A stretch of 49,743 nt of DNA from contig NZ_LOHS01000091.1 in assembly GCF_001642995.1 (NCBI RefSeq), positions 1 through 49,743 of the forward strand, read 5' to 3'. Shown here one piece after another: positions 41,065-49,650 of the stretch (position 1 is its first letter; the number at the start of each line of letters is the position of its first letter). The notes beneath the pieces were generated by a model. It ran no database searches and had not been told where the DNA came from. It was given only the letters and a program-made list of their open reading frames with translations. The position numbers and the translations under genes are program-made. This stretch comes from Streptomyces jeddahensis (GTDB taxonomy: Bacteria; Actinomycetota; Actinomycetes; Streptomycetales; Streptomycetaceae).

Positions 41065-44000
41065 CTAGACGCGCGCCGGCTCCGGCTCCGGCTCGTCGGA
41101 CTCCGAGTCCGCAGACTCGGAGTCCATCGGAACCCCGGCCTTCCTCGCGCGCTTCGCCGCCTTCTTCTTGGCCCTGCGCTCCTTGCGGATTTCAATCATC
41201 GCGTAGAGCGTCGGGACGAGGAGCAGGGTCAGCAGCGTCGAGGTGATGAGGCCGCCGATCACGACCACCGCGAGCGGCTGGGCGATGAAGCCGCCCTCGC
41301 CCGTGATGCCCAGCGCCATGGGGAGCAGCGCGAAGATCGTCGCCAGGGCGGTCATCAGGATCGGGCGGAGGCGGTGGCGGCCGCCCTCGATGACCGCCTC
41401 GACCGTGCCGTAGCCCTGGGCCCGGTACTGGTTGATGAGGTCGATCAGCACGATCGCGTTGGTGACCACGATGCCGATCAGCATCAGCATGCCGATCATC
41501 GCCGGGACGCCCATCGGAGTGCCCGTGGCGACCAGCAGGCCGATCGCGCCCGTCGCCGCGAACGGAATGGAGACCAGCAGGATCAGCGGCTGGACGAGCG
41601 ACCGGAACGTCGCGACCAGCAGCATGAAGACGATCGCGATGGCCGCCAGCATCGCCAGGCCGAGCGAGGCGAACGCCTCGTCCTGGTCCTCCGAGACACC
41701 GCCGATGGACGCGGTGGCGCCTGCGGGCAGGTCCAGCGCGTTGATCTTGGTCTGGAGTTCGGTGCTGACCGCGCCCGTGTTGTCGCCGGTCGGCTTCGCC
41801 GTGATCGTCGCGGCGCGCTGGCCGTCGATACGGGTCATGGAGACCGGGCCGTCGACGAGCTTGACGTCCGCGATGTCACCGAGCTTCACACCCGGGCCGA
41901 GCTGCAGCTTCTTCAGCTCGGACAGCGTGTCCGCGGGCTTCGCCGAGCGGATGACGATGTTCCGCTCGGTGTCGTCCAGGACCGCCTTGCCGGTGGTGGT
42001 GCCGCGCACCGCCTGGGCGACGGCCTGGCCGAGGGTGGTGTCGTTGAAACCGGCCGCGGCCGCCTTGTCGTTGGCCTTCACCGAGATCCGCGGCACCGAC
42101 TGGGACAGGTCGCTGGTGACGTCCGTGACGTTGTCCAGCGTGGCGACCTCGTCGCGGACCTCGTCCGCTGCCTTGCGCAGGACGTCCGCGTCGGCGGCCT
42201 TGACCACGACGCTCAGGTCCTGGCTGCCGAAGCCGTCCCCGGCCGCGATGGTGGTCGTACCGATCCCGGAGAGCTTGCCGAGCCCCTCCTCGATACGGCT
42301 CTGGACGTCCTCGTACGACGCCGAGTCGGCCAGCTTGACCTGGTACGACGCCTGGTTGGTGTCCGTACCGCCGCCGAACGCCGCCATGAAGCCGGAGGAC
42401 CCGATGGTGACCTGGTAGTCCTCGACGCCCTCGACGCCGTCGAGCATCTTCTCGATCTTCTTCGCCGACGCGTCGGTCTTCGCCAGGCTGGTGCCCGGCT
42501 TCAACTCCTGCTTGACGGTCAGGACTTCCTGCTCGCCCTGGTCGAAGAAGTTGGTCTTCAGCATGGGTGCCATGCCGAAGGTGCCGATGAGGATCACGAT
42601 CGCGAGGGCCAGGCTGGTGAGGCGGCGGCGCGTCGCGAAGCGCAGGACGGGGACGTAGAGGCGCTGCAGCCAGCTGCGGGCCTCCTTCTCCTCGGCCTTG
42701 CGGCGGGCCTCCTCCGGGTCGGCATCCCGCACGTCCTTGGGGGCGCGCAGGAACCAGTACGACAGGACGGGCACGACCGTCAGCGACACGAGCAGCGAGG
42801 CCAGCAGCGCCGCCGTGACCGTCAGCGAGAACGAGCCGAACAGCTCGCCCACCATGCCGCCGGTCAGACCGATGGGCAGGAAGACCGCGACGGTGGTCAG
42901 CGTGGACGACGTGACGGCGCCCGCGACCTCGCGTACCGCCTTGAGGATCGCCTCTTGGCGCTCCTCGCCGTAGCCGAGGTGCCGCTTGATGTTCTCCAGG
43001 ACGACGATCGAGTCGTCGACGACGCGGCCGATGGCGATGGTCAGCGCGCCCAGCGTGAGCATGTTGAGGGACAGGTCGCGGGTCCACAGCACGATCAGCG
43101 CGAGGACGACCGACAGCGGGATCGACACCGCGGTGACCAGCGTCGAGCGGATCGACGCGAGGAACACCAGGATGACGAGGACCGCGAAGACCAGGCCCAG
43201 GGCGCCCTCGGTGGTGAGGCCCTCGATGGACTTGGAGACCGCGGGGCCCTGGTCGCTGACGACGGTCAGCGTCGCGCCGGAGCCGAGGTCCTTGCGGAGG
43301 TCCGGCAGCTTGTCCTTCACCTCGTTCGAGATGGCGACCGCGCTGCCGTCGTTGTCCATGGTGACCATGACGGCGAGGCTGGGCTCGCCGTTCGTCCGCG
43401 TGAGGGAGGTCGCGGTGGACGGCTCCTGCTTCACGGTGGCGACGTCACCCAGGCGTACGGGCTTCTTGGCGCCCTCGCCCGTGACCATCAGGTCCTTGAT
43501 CTGCTGCAGCGAGGTGAAGCCGCCGCCGACCTGGACGGTGCGGTTGGCGCCGTCCTCGTCGAAGGAGCCCGCCGGGACGGTCGCGCCGCCCGCCTGCAGG
43601 GCCTGGCCGAGCGCGGCCGGGCTCAGGCCCGCGCCCGCCAGCTTGCCGTTGTCGGGCGTGACGGTGACCTGGAGGTCCCGGACACCGTCGACGGTGACCT
43701 GGCCGACGCCGTCGATGTCCTCGAAGGCCGGCACGACGGTGCTGTCGAGCTGGTCGGCGAGCGCCTGCTGGTCCTTGTCGGACGTGACTGCGAGCACGAC
43801 GGTCGGGATGTCGTCCGTGGAACCGGCGACGACCTGCGGGTCGACCTCGTCGGGCAGCTGGGCGCGGGCCCGGTTCACGGCCTGTTGGACGTCGGCGACG
43901 AGCTGCTGTGTGTCGGGGCCGTAGTCGAACGACGCCATGATGAGGGCGTTGCCCTCGCTGGCCGTGGAGGTGATGCCCGTGATGCCGTCGACGGCCTGGA

Positions 44001-44214
44001 TGGTGTTCTCGAGCGGCTCTACGACCTGCTTCTCGACCACATCGGGAGACGCGCCCTGGTACGGCGCCACCACGGACACCATGGGCAGTTCGATGGAGGG
44101 CAGCAGTTGCTGCTTGAGCTGCGGGATCGCGATGGCACCGAAGACGATCGCGACGATCGACATCAGCCCGATCAGGGCCCGTTGCGCGAGGCTGAATCTG
44201 GACAGCCAGGACAT
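41065..44214 (-). CDS. RND efflux transporter, AcrB/SwrC-like
   Basis: 1049 residues, full length for the HAE/AcrB-type group, with twelve membrane helices in two repeats and two large outer loops. Seen: the N-terminal FSLAQRALIGLMSIVAIVFGAIAIPQLKQQLLPSIELP-like first helix region, PYQGASPDVVEKQV, and GRVVDDSIVVLENI of helix 4, where the essential paired Asp in AcrB (GxxVDDAIVVVENV-type) is conserved. In a single-membrane bacterium it probably works alone like SwrC, without an outer-membrane channel. ATG at 44214. It lies downstream of a NarL-type two-component system, 250 bp away. Confidence 0.93.
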   Translation of the reverse strand: MSWLSRFSLAQRALIGLMSIVAIVFGAIAIPQLKQQLLPSIELPMVSVVAPYQGASPDVVEKQVVEPLENTIQAVDGITGITSTASEGNALIMASFDYGPDTQQLVADVQQAVNRARAQLPDEVDPQVVAGSTDDIPTVVLAVTSDKDQQALADQLDSTVVPAFEDIDGVGQVTVDGVRDLQVTVTPDNGKLAGAGLSPAALGQALQAGGATVPAGSFDEDGANRTVQVGGGFTSLQQIKDLMVTGEGAKKPVRLGDVATVKQEPSTATSLTRTNGEPSLAVMVTMDNDGSAVAISNEVKDKLPDLRKDLGSGATLTVVSDQGPAVSKSIEGLTTEGALGLVFAVLVILVFLASIRSTLVTAVSIPLSVVLALIVLWTRDLSLNMLTLGALTIAIGRVVDDSIVVLENIKRHLGYGEERQEAILKAVREVAGAVTSSTLTTVAVFLPIGLTGGMVGELFGSFSLTVTAALLASLLVSLTVVPVLSYWFLRAPKDVRDADPEEARRKAEEKEARSWLQRLYVPVLRFATRRRLTSLALAIVILIGTFGMAPMLKTNFFDQGEQEVLTVKQELKPGTSLAKTDASAKKIEKMLDGVEGVEDYQVTIGSSGFMAAFGGGTDTNQASYQVKLADSASYEDVQSRIEEGLGKLSGIGTTTIAAGDGFGSQDLSVVVKAADADVLRKAADEVRDEVATLDNVTDVTSDLSQSVPRISVKANDKAAAAGFNDTTLGQAVAQAVRGTTTGKAVLDDTERNIVIRSAKPADTLSELKKLQLGPGVKLGDIADVKLVDGPVSMTRIDGQRAATITAKPTGDNTGAVSTELQTKINALDLPAGATASIGGVSEDQDEAFASLGLAMLAAIAIVFMLLVATFRSLVQPLILLVSIPFAATGAIGLLVATGTPMGVPAMIGMLMLIGIVVTNAIVLIDLINQYRAQGYGTVEAVIEGGRHRLRPILMTALATIFALLPMALGITGEGGFIAQPLAVVVIGGLITSTLLTLLLVPTLYAMIEIRKERRAKKKAAKRARKAGVPMDSESADSESDEPEPEPARV

Positions 44215-44464
44215 AGGGGTACGGTCTCTCTTCCGTGGCCGGCATGTGAGGCAGGAAGGGCGCAGATCAGCGCCCGCCTTACACCTTGCGGCATCGGCGA
44301 GGGGCGATCCGTCGCCCCCAGGTGCCCTTCCTTTATGCGGCGCCTACTGCGCTCGTAGTACGGGCGGTACACCCGTGGGTTCACGTCACGACCCCGACGG
44401 TCCAGGACGCCCCGGGACACCCGAGGAAGTCCCGGGATGCAGGCGGATGCCCCTGGATGTCACA

Positions 44465-45148
44465 TCACGTCACTCTTGGGCGGACCAGGCCGGACTCGTA
44501 TGCGATGACGACGAGTTGTGCCCGGTCGCGGGCGCCGAGCTTCGCCATGGCGCGGTTGACGTGGGTCTTGACGGTGAGCGGGCTGACCTCGAGCCGCTCG
44601 GCGATCTCGTCGTTGGAGTGGCCGCCCGCGACCTGGACCAGCACCTCGCGCTCCCGGCCGGTGAGCGCCTCGAGGCGTTCGGTGTGGACGGGGTCGCCGC
44701 CGCCTTGCGTACCGTCGCTCTGCGCCAGGAACGTGGCGATCAGCCCCTTGGTGGCCGCCGGGGACAGCAGCGCCTCTCCCCCGGCCGCGACCCGGATGGC
44801 GTTGAGCAGTTCCTCGGGTTCCGCGCCCTTGCCGAGGAAGCCGGAGGCACCGGCCCGCAGCGACTGCACCACGTACTCGTCGACCTCGAACGTGGTCAGC
44901 ATGACCACCCGCACCTGGGCGAGAGCCGGGTCGGCGCTGATCAGCCGGGTGGCGGCGAGGCCGTCCGTGCCCGGCATACGGATGTCCATCAGCACGACGT
45001 CCGCGGACTGCTCCTTCGCCAGCCGGACCGCCTCCGCACCGTCCGACGCCTCGCCGACGACCTCCATGTCGGGCTCGGAGTCGACGAGCACACGGAACGC
45101 GCTGCGCAGCAGCGCCTGGTCGTCGGCGAGCAGCACCCGGATGGTCAT
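44465..45148 (-). CDS. NarL/LuxR-family response regulator
   Basis: 227 residues. Receiver domain with Asp9/Asp10 pocket, phospho-acceptor Asp55 in VVLMDIRMPG, Lys in GFLGKGAEPE, then a LuxR-type HTH (LTGREREVLVQVAGGHSNDEIAERL, SPLTVKTHVNRAMAKL). ATG at 45148 overlaps the kinase stop by four bases. The nearest downstream gene in the same direction is the RND pump; it may control it. Confidence 0.94.
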   Translation of the reverse strand: MTIRVLLADDQALLRSAFRVLVDSEPDMEVVGEASDGAEAVRLAKEQSADVVLMDIRMPGTDGLAATRLISADPALAQVRVVMLTTFEVDEYVVQSLRAGASGFLGKGAEPEELLNAIRVAAGGEALLSPAATKGLIATFLAQSDGTQGGGDPVHTERLEALTGREREVLVQVAGGHSNDEIAERLEVSPLTVKTHVNRAMAKLGARDRAQLVVIAYESGLVRPRVT

Positions 45149-46401
45149 ACGCGGTTTCCCGTCCCTTCCGCGGCAGTGGCCTGGCGCGCGTGGTTCTGGA
45201 CCGGCAGGATCGCATGAACGCGGAATCCGCCGGCGGGACGGGGTCCCGCGGAACAACTGCCGCCGAGCGCGGTGACCCGCTCCCGCATGCCGAGCAGCCC
45301 GTGCCCGCCGCCGTCCTGGGGCGCGCCCTCGTGGCCGGGCCCGTCGTCCAGCACGGTCACCTCGAGGCCGGGTCCCACGCGTACGACGCTGACCTCGGCC
45401 TTCGCCTCGCTCCCGGCGTGCTTCTGCACATTGGTGAGCGCCTCCTGGATGACGCGGTACGCGGCCAGGTCCACCGCCGCGGGCAGCTTCGTGCCGTGAT
45501 CGGCACGGGCCACCTCCACCGTGAGGCCCGCGTGCCGGAAGGTGTCGACGAGTTCGTCGAGGCGGTGCAGGCCCGGGGCGGGCTCGGTGGGTGCCTCGGG
45601 GTCTCCGGTCTGCCGCAGCAGGCCCACGGTGGCGCGGAGTTCGTTGAGGGCTGAGCGGCTGGCCTCGCGTACATGGGCGAGGGCCTCCTTTGCCTGGTCG
45701 GGCCGCTTGTCCATGACGTGCGCCGCGACCCCGGCCTGGACGTTGACGAGCGCGATGTGGTGCGCCACCACGTCGTGCAGATCGCGGGCGATCCGCAGCC
45801 GCTCCTCCGCGACCCGGCGCCGGGCCTCCTCCTCACGGGTGCGCTCGGCCCGTTCGGCGCGCTCCCGGATGGCCTGGACGAAGTCGCGGCGGCTGCGGAC
45901 GGCGTCGCCCGCGGCCGCGGCCATACCGGTCCAGGCGAAGACGGCGATGTTCTCCTGCGCGTACCAGGGGAGCGGGCCCGCGAGCATTCCGGCCGCCGTC
46001 AGCACGGTCATGGTGGGCAGGGCGACCCGCCAGGTGGTGGTCCGGTCGGTGTGGGCGGCGACGGTGAAGAGCGCGACGACCGCGCACATCGCGACGGGGG
46101 TGCGCGGGTCGCCGGTGACCAGTTCCACGAGGGAAAGGGCGCCGGTCGCCGCCAGCACGGTCATGGGGCGCGCCCGGCGGAGGACCAGCGCGGCCGCGCC
46201 CAGCACCATCAGGGTGAGGCTGGGCGCGTCGGGGGTGCGGGTGCCCCACTTGGGGCCTCCGTGGTGGCCGGGGTCGGCGAAGGAGCCGACGATCATGCAG
46301 GCGAGGACGGCGGTGGCGAGGGTGGCGTCCCAGGCCCGGGGGTGGGTCTGGAGCCAGGCCCTCGCCCGGGTCCAGGTACCTGGGGTCTGGGGAGTGGTCA
46401 C
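45145..46401 (-). CDS. NarL-type system sensor histidine kinase (HisKA_3)
   Basis: 418 residues. About five membrane spans in the N-terminal 165 residues with little extracytoplasmic material, then a coiled linker (RAERAERTREEEARRR), the dimerisation/phospho-acceptor motif ARDLHDVVAHHIALV with His209, and the HATPase_c part with the GGGHGLLGMRERV G-box. This layout often senses a membrane or envelope disturbance. GTG at 46401. First gene of the pair. Confidence 0.93.
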   Translation of the reverse strand: MTTPQTPGTWTRARAWLQTHPRAWDATLATAVLACMIVGSFADPGHHGGPKWGTRTPDAPSLTLMVLGAAALVLRRARPMTVLAATGALSLVELVTGDPRTPVAMCAVVALFTVAAHTDRTTTWRVALPTMTVLTAAGMLAGPLPWYAQENIAVFAWTGMAAAAGDAVRSRRDFVQAIRERAERAERTREEEARRRVAEERLRIARDLHDVVAHHIALVNVQAGVAAHVMDKRPDQAKEALAHVREASRSALNELRATVGLLRQTGDPEAPTEPAPGLHRLDELVDTFRHAGLTVEVARADHGTKLPAAVDLAAYRVIQEALTNVQKHAGSEAKAEVSVVRVGPGLEVTVLDDGPGHEGAPQDGGGHGLLGMRERVTALGGSCSAGPRPAGGFRVHAILPVQNHARQATAAEGTGNRV

Positions 46402-46490
46402 GTCCAGCCACGGTACGGGGCCCTGGCGGGCGGCGGAACGGGGGCTGGGGTGCGCTGTCGTTTTGGGGTGCCCCCCGCGTCGTGGGTGGG

Positions 46491-46578
46491 GTGCGGGTGC
46501 CCGTCGGCCGGGCGGGCCTTACAGCCGGGGTGCTGTGCGGGTGCCCGTCGGCCGGGCGGGCCTTACAGCCGGGGTGCT
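46491..46578. repeat. Perfect 2 x 44 bp tandem repeat
   Basis: The unit begins GTGCGGGTGCCCGTCGGCC and ends CAGCCGGGGTGCT; copies at 46491-46534 and 46535-46578 are identical. It leads straight into R6 and begins about 90 bp before the kinase gene start on the minus strand. Confidence 0.95.
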
Positions 46579-46580
46579 GT

Positions 46581-46635
46581 GCGTCGTGGGCTGTGCCCAC
46601 CCGTTCCGCCCCAGCGGAACGACTGCCCACAGCGG
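46581..46635. repeat. Dispersed hairpin repeat copy R6
   Basis: GCTGTGCCCACCCGTTCC and GCGGAACGACTGCCCACAGC, loop CCCA; carries the same paired T-to-C / A-to-G stem change as R5. It lies 26 bp past the PspAA stop. Confidence 0.85.
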
Positions 46636-46661
46636 TGCTGCGGTACAGCGGTACGCCGGGG

Positions 46662-46943
46662 CTAGCCCCCCGGGATCAGGCCGTCGTCGCTCAGGAGGTC
46701 TCGGACCTCCTCCAGGGTGGCGTCGGGGGACGGGAGGATCAGTTCCGAGGGTTCCAGGGAGTCGTCGGGGAGGGGGGTGCCCAGTTCGCGGACCTTGTCC
46801 AGGAGCGCGTGCAGGGTCTCGCGGAAGCCTGGGCCGTCGCCGCGCTCCACCTCGGAGAGGAGCGCCTCGTCCAGCTTGTTCAGTTCGGCGAAGTGGCTGT
46901 CGGCCAGCTTCACCTGCCCCTCCCCCATGATCCGTACGATCAT
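46662..46943 (-). CDS. pspAA: PspA-associated protein, PspAA type
   Basis: 93 residues, one small domain: IVRIMGEGQVKLADSHFAELNKLDEAL is the typical start of the PspAA family, and the tail is acidic (LEPSELILPSPDATLEEVRDLL). It is found next to pspA in actinobacteria and probably tunes its activity. ATG at 46943 with GGAGGAC upstream; 41 bp after pspA, same operon. Confidence 0.88.
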   Translation of the reverse strand: MIVRIMGEGQVKLADSHFAELNKLDEALLSEVERGDGPGFRETLHALLDKVRELGTPLPDDSLEPSELILPSPDATLEEVRDLLSDDGLIPGG

Positions 46944-46984
46944 GTCGTCCTCCTCGGACGTGAGCGAGACTTCCGGCGGCGTGG

Positions 46985-47785
46985 CTACTGCTTGTCGAAG
47001 CGCGGGGTGTCCTGCTGCTGGGACTGCTGCTGTCCCTGGTTGCCGGCCGTGCCGCCCTCGATCGCCTGCTGCTGCGTCGTACCGCCGGCCAGCTCGGCCT
47101 TCATGCGCTGCAGTTCCAGCTCTACATCCGTACCACCGGAGAGCCGGTCCAGCTCGGCCTGGATGTCGTCCTTGGCCATGCCGGTCGGGTCGTCGAGGGC
47201 GCCGGAGGCGAGCAGCTCGTCGATCGCGCCGGCCCGCGCCTGGAGCTGGGCCGTCTTGTCCTCGGCACGCTGGATCGCCAGGCCGACATCGCCCATCTCC
47301 TCGGAGATGCCGGAGAAGGCCTCGCCGATCCGGGTCTGCGCCTGGGCCGCAGTGTAGGTGGCCTTGATGGTCTCCTTCTTCGTGCGGAAGGCGTCCACCT
47401 TCGCCTGCAGCCGCTGGGCCGCCAGGGTGAGCTTCTCCTCCTCGCCCGACAGGGTCTGGTGCTGCGTCTCCAGGTCCGTCACCTGCTGCTGGAGCGCGGC
47501 GCGGCGGGAGAGCGCCTCACGGGCCAGGTCCTCACGGCCCAGCGCCAGCGCCTTGCGGCCCTGGTCCTCCAGCTTGGCCGACTGAGTCTGGAGCTGGTTG
47601 AGCTGCAGCTCCAGGCGCTTGCGCGAGGTCGCCACGTCGGCGACGCCGCGGCGCACCTTCTGCAGCAGCTCAAGCTGCTTCTGGTACGAGTAGTCGAGGG
47701 TCTCGCGCGGGTCCTCGGCCCGGTCCAGGGCCTTGTTCGCCTTCGCGCGGAAGATCATCCCCATACGCTTCATGACACCGCTCAT
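46985..47785 (-). CDS. pspA: Phage-shock protein A (PspA/IM30 family)
   Basis: 266 residues. An amphipathic N-terminal helix (MKRMGMIFRAKANKALDRAEDP) that binds stressed membrane, then a long coiled coil (about 25-215) with Lys/Arg/Glu heptads, and a Gln/Gly-rich C-terminal tail (GGTTQQQ, GQQQSQQQD) not present in enterobacterial PspA. It protects membrane integrity. ATG at 47785 (47773 is an alternative). Divergent from the DUF3043 gene. Confidence 0.93.
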   Translation of the reverse strand: MSGVMKRMGMIFRAKANKALDRAEDPRETLDYSYQKQLELLQKVRRGVADVATSRKRLELQLNQLQTQSAKLEDQGRKALALGREDLAREALSRRAALQQQVTDLETQHQTLSGEEEKLTLAAQRLQAKVDAFRTKKETIKATYTAAQAQTRIGEAFSGISEEMGDVGLAIQRAEDKTAQLQARAGAIDELLASGALDDPTGMAKDDIQAELDRLSGGTDVELELQRMKAELAGGTTQQQAIEGGTAGNQGQQQSQQQDTPRFDKQ

Positions 47786-48112
47786 GGGCTTCGCGCGCCC
47801 CCTTCTGACGGACTCCAGCTCCCAGGTCTTCAACAGAACCCACAGTACGGGCCCTGCCTCCATTACCGCACTGTTCGGGGACCGATGCGCTCATCCCCAA
47901 GGACGACTGCTGACGGCTGACCTCCGGCCCAGGGAGTAGGTGGCCCTCCCGGGGCCCGCCGGAAACCTTCCGGCTGCGTACCTTGCATACCCCTTGAGTC
48001 TGATCTGCCCCGCCACAGCCGCGTGGTGTTGCCGGTAGAGACGTACGGTGTTGCCGGATCGTTCCCCACCGGGCTGGGGTCCATGCAGGCGCACCCCGTA
48101 CCCTTGGTTTTT
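47786..48112. other. Divergent intergenic region, pspA / DUF3043 gene
   Basis: 327 bp with no gene. It includes two copies of GGTGTTGCCGG (from about 48026 and 48051). TACCCT (48098-48103) may be a -10 for the DUF3043 gene, and TACTGT on the minus strand (near 47840) for pspA. I see no clear operator. Confidence 0.45.
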
Positions 48113-48709
48113 GTGTTCCGTAGCCGTGCCAAGGAAGAGAAGGCCCCCGCCGACAAGGCGCCGGTGACCGACTCCAAGCAGACCCGTGACCCGCAGGCCC
48201 CCAAGGGCCGCCCGACGCCCAAGCGCAGCGAGGCCCAGTCGCAGCGCCGCAGCGTCGCCAATTCCTCCCTGACGCGCAAGGAGGCGGCGAAGCGTGCGCG
48301 CGACGAGCGCCGTGCGCAGATGGAGCGGCAGCGCCAGGCGCTGGCGAGCGGCGACGAGCGCTATCTGCCCGTCCGTGACAAGGGTCCGGTCCGGCGGTTC
48401 GCGCGCGACTTCGTGGACTCGCGGTTCAGCATGGCCGAGTGGTTCCTGCCGCTCGCGGTGGTCATCCTCGTCCTGAGCATGATCCGCATGCCGGCCGTCC
48501 AGAACATCGCGCTGCTGCTGTGGCTGTTCGTGATCATCCTGATCGTCATCGACTCGATCGTCATCGGGATCCGGCTGAAGAAGCAGCTGAACGCGCGCTT
48601 CCCGGACCAGCCGAAGCGGGGCGCCGTCGCCTACGCCCTGATGCGCACGCTCCAGATGCGTCGTCTGCGGCTGCCGAAGCCGCAGGTCAAGCGCGGAGAG
48701 CGGCCCTGA
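48113..48709 (+). CDS. DUF3043 membrane protein
   Basis: 198 residues. A long basic, Lys/Arg/Gln-rich cytoplasmic N-terminus (about 1-100; TPKRSEAQSQRR and KEAAKRARDERR), then two membrane helices (about 118-140 and 145-165), and a basic tail. DUF3043 in actinobacteria; function unknown. GTG at 48113, shortly after a -10-like TACCCT, suggests leaderless or near-leaderless expression; an ATG at 48083 would add 10 residues. Its stop overlaps the presumed CTG start of the next gene. Confidence 0.82.
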   Translation: MFRSRAKEEKAPADKAPVTDSKQTRDPQAPKGRPTPKRSEAQSQRRSVANSSLTRKEAAKRARDERRAQMERQRQALASGDERYLPVRDKGPVRRFARDFVDSRFSMAEWFLPLAVVILVLSMIRMPAVQNIALLLWLFVIILIVIDSIVIGIRLKKQLNARFPDQPKRGAVAYALMRTLQMRRLRLPKPQVKRGERP

Positions 48710-49494
48710 GCGCAGAGGCTTTCACGCGAGGCGCCGGCGCCTGGCTGGAGGGGCTCGGGGGGTTGCGCAACGCCGTACGCCAGGAACTGGTGGCGCGGCA
48801 GCTCGACGAGCAGCTGGCGGGGTGCTTCCCCGTCGGGCAGCGGCTCCGCGTCCTCGACGTCGGCATGGGCCAGGGCACGCAGGCGCTGCGGCTGGCCCGC
48901 GCCGGGCACAAGGTGACCGGCCTGGAGCAGGACCCGAAGATGGTCGCCGCGGCGCGCGAGGCGCTGGCCGCGGAGCCGGAAGGCATACGGCAGCGGGTGC
49001 GGCTGGTCGAGGGCGACGGCCGGGACACGGGCGTGCACTTCCTGCCCGGCAGCTTCGACGTGGTGCTGTGCCACGGCGTGCTGATGTACGTCGAGGAGCC
49101 GGACCCACTCCTTGCGGGCCTCGCCCGGATGCTGGCTCCCGGCGGGCTGCTGTCGCTGCTCGTACGGAACGGCGACGCGCTGGCGATGCGGCCGGGGCTG
49201 GCCGGCGACTGGGACGGGGCGCTGGTCTCGTTCGACACCGATGCGTATACGAACCGGCTGGGGCTGCGGGTGCGGGCGGATCGGCTGGACGCGCTCACCG
49301 CGACGCTTGCGGGGATCGGGGCGCCGTTGCGGGCCTGGTACGGGGTTCGTGTTTTCACGGATACGGCGGCCGACGACGCGGGGGTTCCCTCTGACTTCGG
49401 CGCCCTCCTCTTGGCGGAGGAGCGCGCCGGGCGCAGGGATCCCTATCGCCGGGTGGCGGCGCTGCTTCATTTGTGCGGGGTGCGGGGCGGGTGA
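48706..49494 (+). CDS. Class I SAM-dependent methyltransferase
   Basis: 262 residues. Rossmann motif I VLDVGMGQGTQ near residues 49-59, acidic residue in TGLEQDP, motif for the adenine GDGRDTG, and FDVVLCHGVLMYVEEPD as motif IV/V. Cytosolic, substrate unknown. No ATG or GTG fits the beginning of the family homology (LSAEAFTRGAGAWLEG); CTG at 48706 overlaps the upstream stop as CTGA and has GGAG seven bases before it. TTG at 48763 is an alternative that would lose 19 residues. Confidence 0.8.
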   Translation: MSAEAFTRGAGAWLEGLGGLRNAVRQELVARQLDEQLAGCFPVGQRLRVLDVGMGQGTQALRLARAGHKVTGLEQDPKMVAAAREALAAEPEGIRQRVRLVEGDGRDTGVHFLPGSFDVVLCHGVLMYVEEPDPLLAGLARMLAPGGLLSLLVRNGDALAMRPGLAGDWDGALVSFDTDAYTNRLGLRVRADRLDALTATLAGIGAPLRAWYGVRVFTDTAADDAGVPSDFGALLLAEERAGRRDPYRRVAALLHLCGVRGG

Positions 49495-49552
49495 CCTGCG
49501 GTCCGCTGGGGGCGCTCTGCCCTGGCGGGCGCTGGACTACGGTTTCGGCGCG

Positions 49553-49637
49553 CCGTACGTCGTGGTGTTGTGCCCACCCGTTCCGCCCCAGCGGAACGAC
49601 TGCCCACAACGGTCAGCGGCGTAGCTGCCCACAACGG
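49553..49637. repeat. Dispersed hairpin repeat copy R7
   Basis: GTTGTGCCCACCCGTTCC and GCGGAACGACTGCCCACAAC with loop CCCA, and a second half-arm (CTGCCCACAACGG) at 49625-49637. Its polarity relative to the methyltransferase gene is the reverse of the other copies, which suggests that it belongs to a minus-strand gene just outside the window. Confidence 0.85.
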
Positions 49638-49650
49638 TGACCCCCACCGG

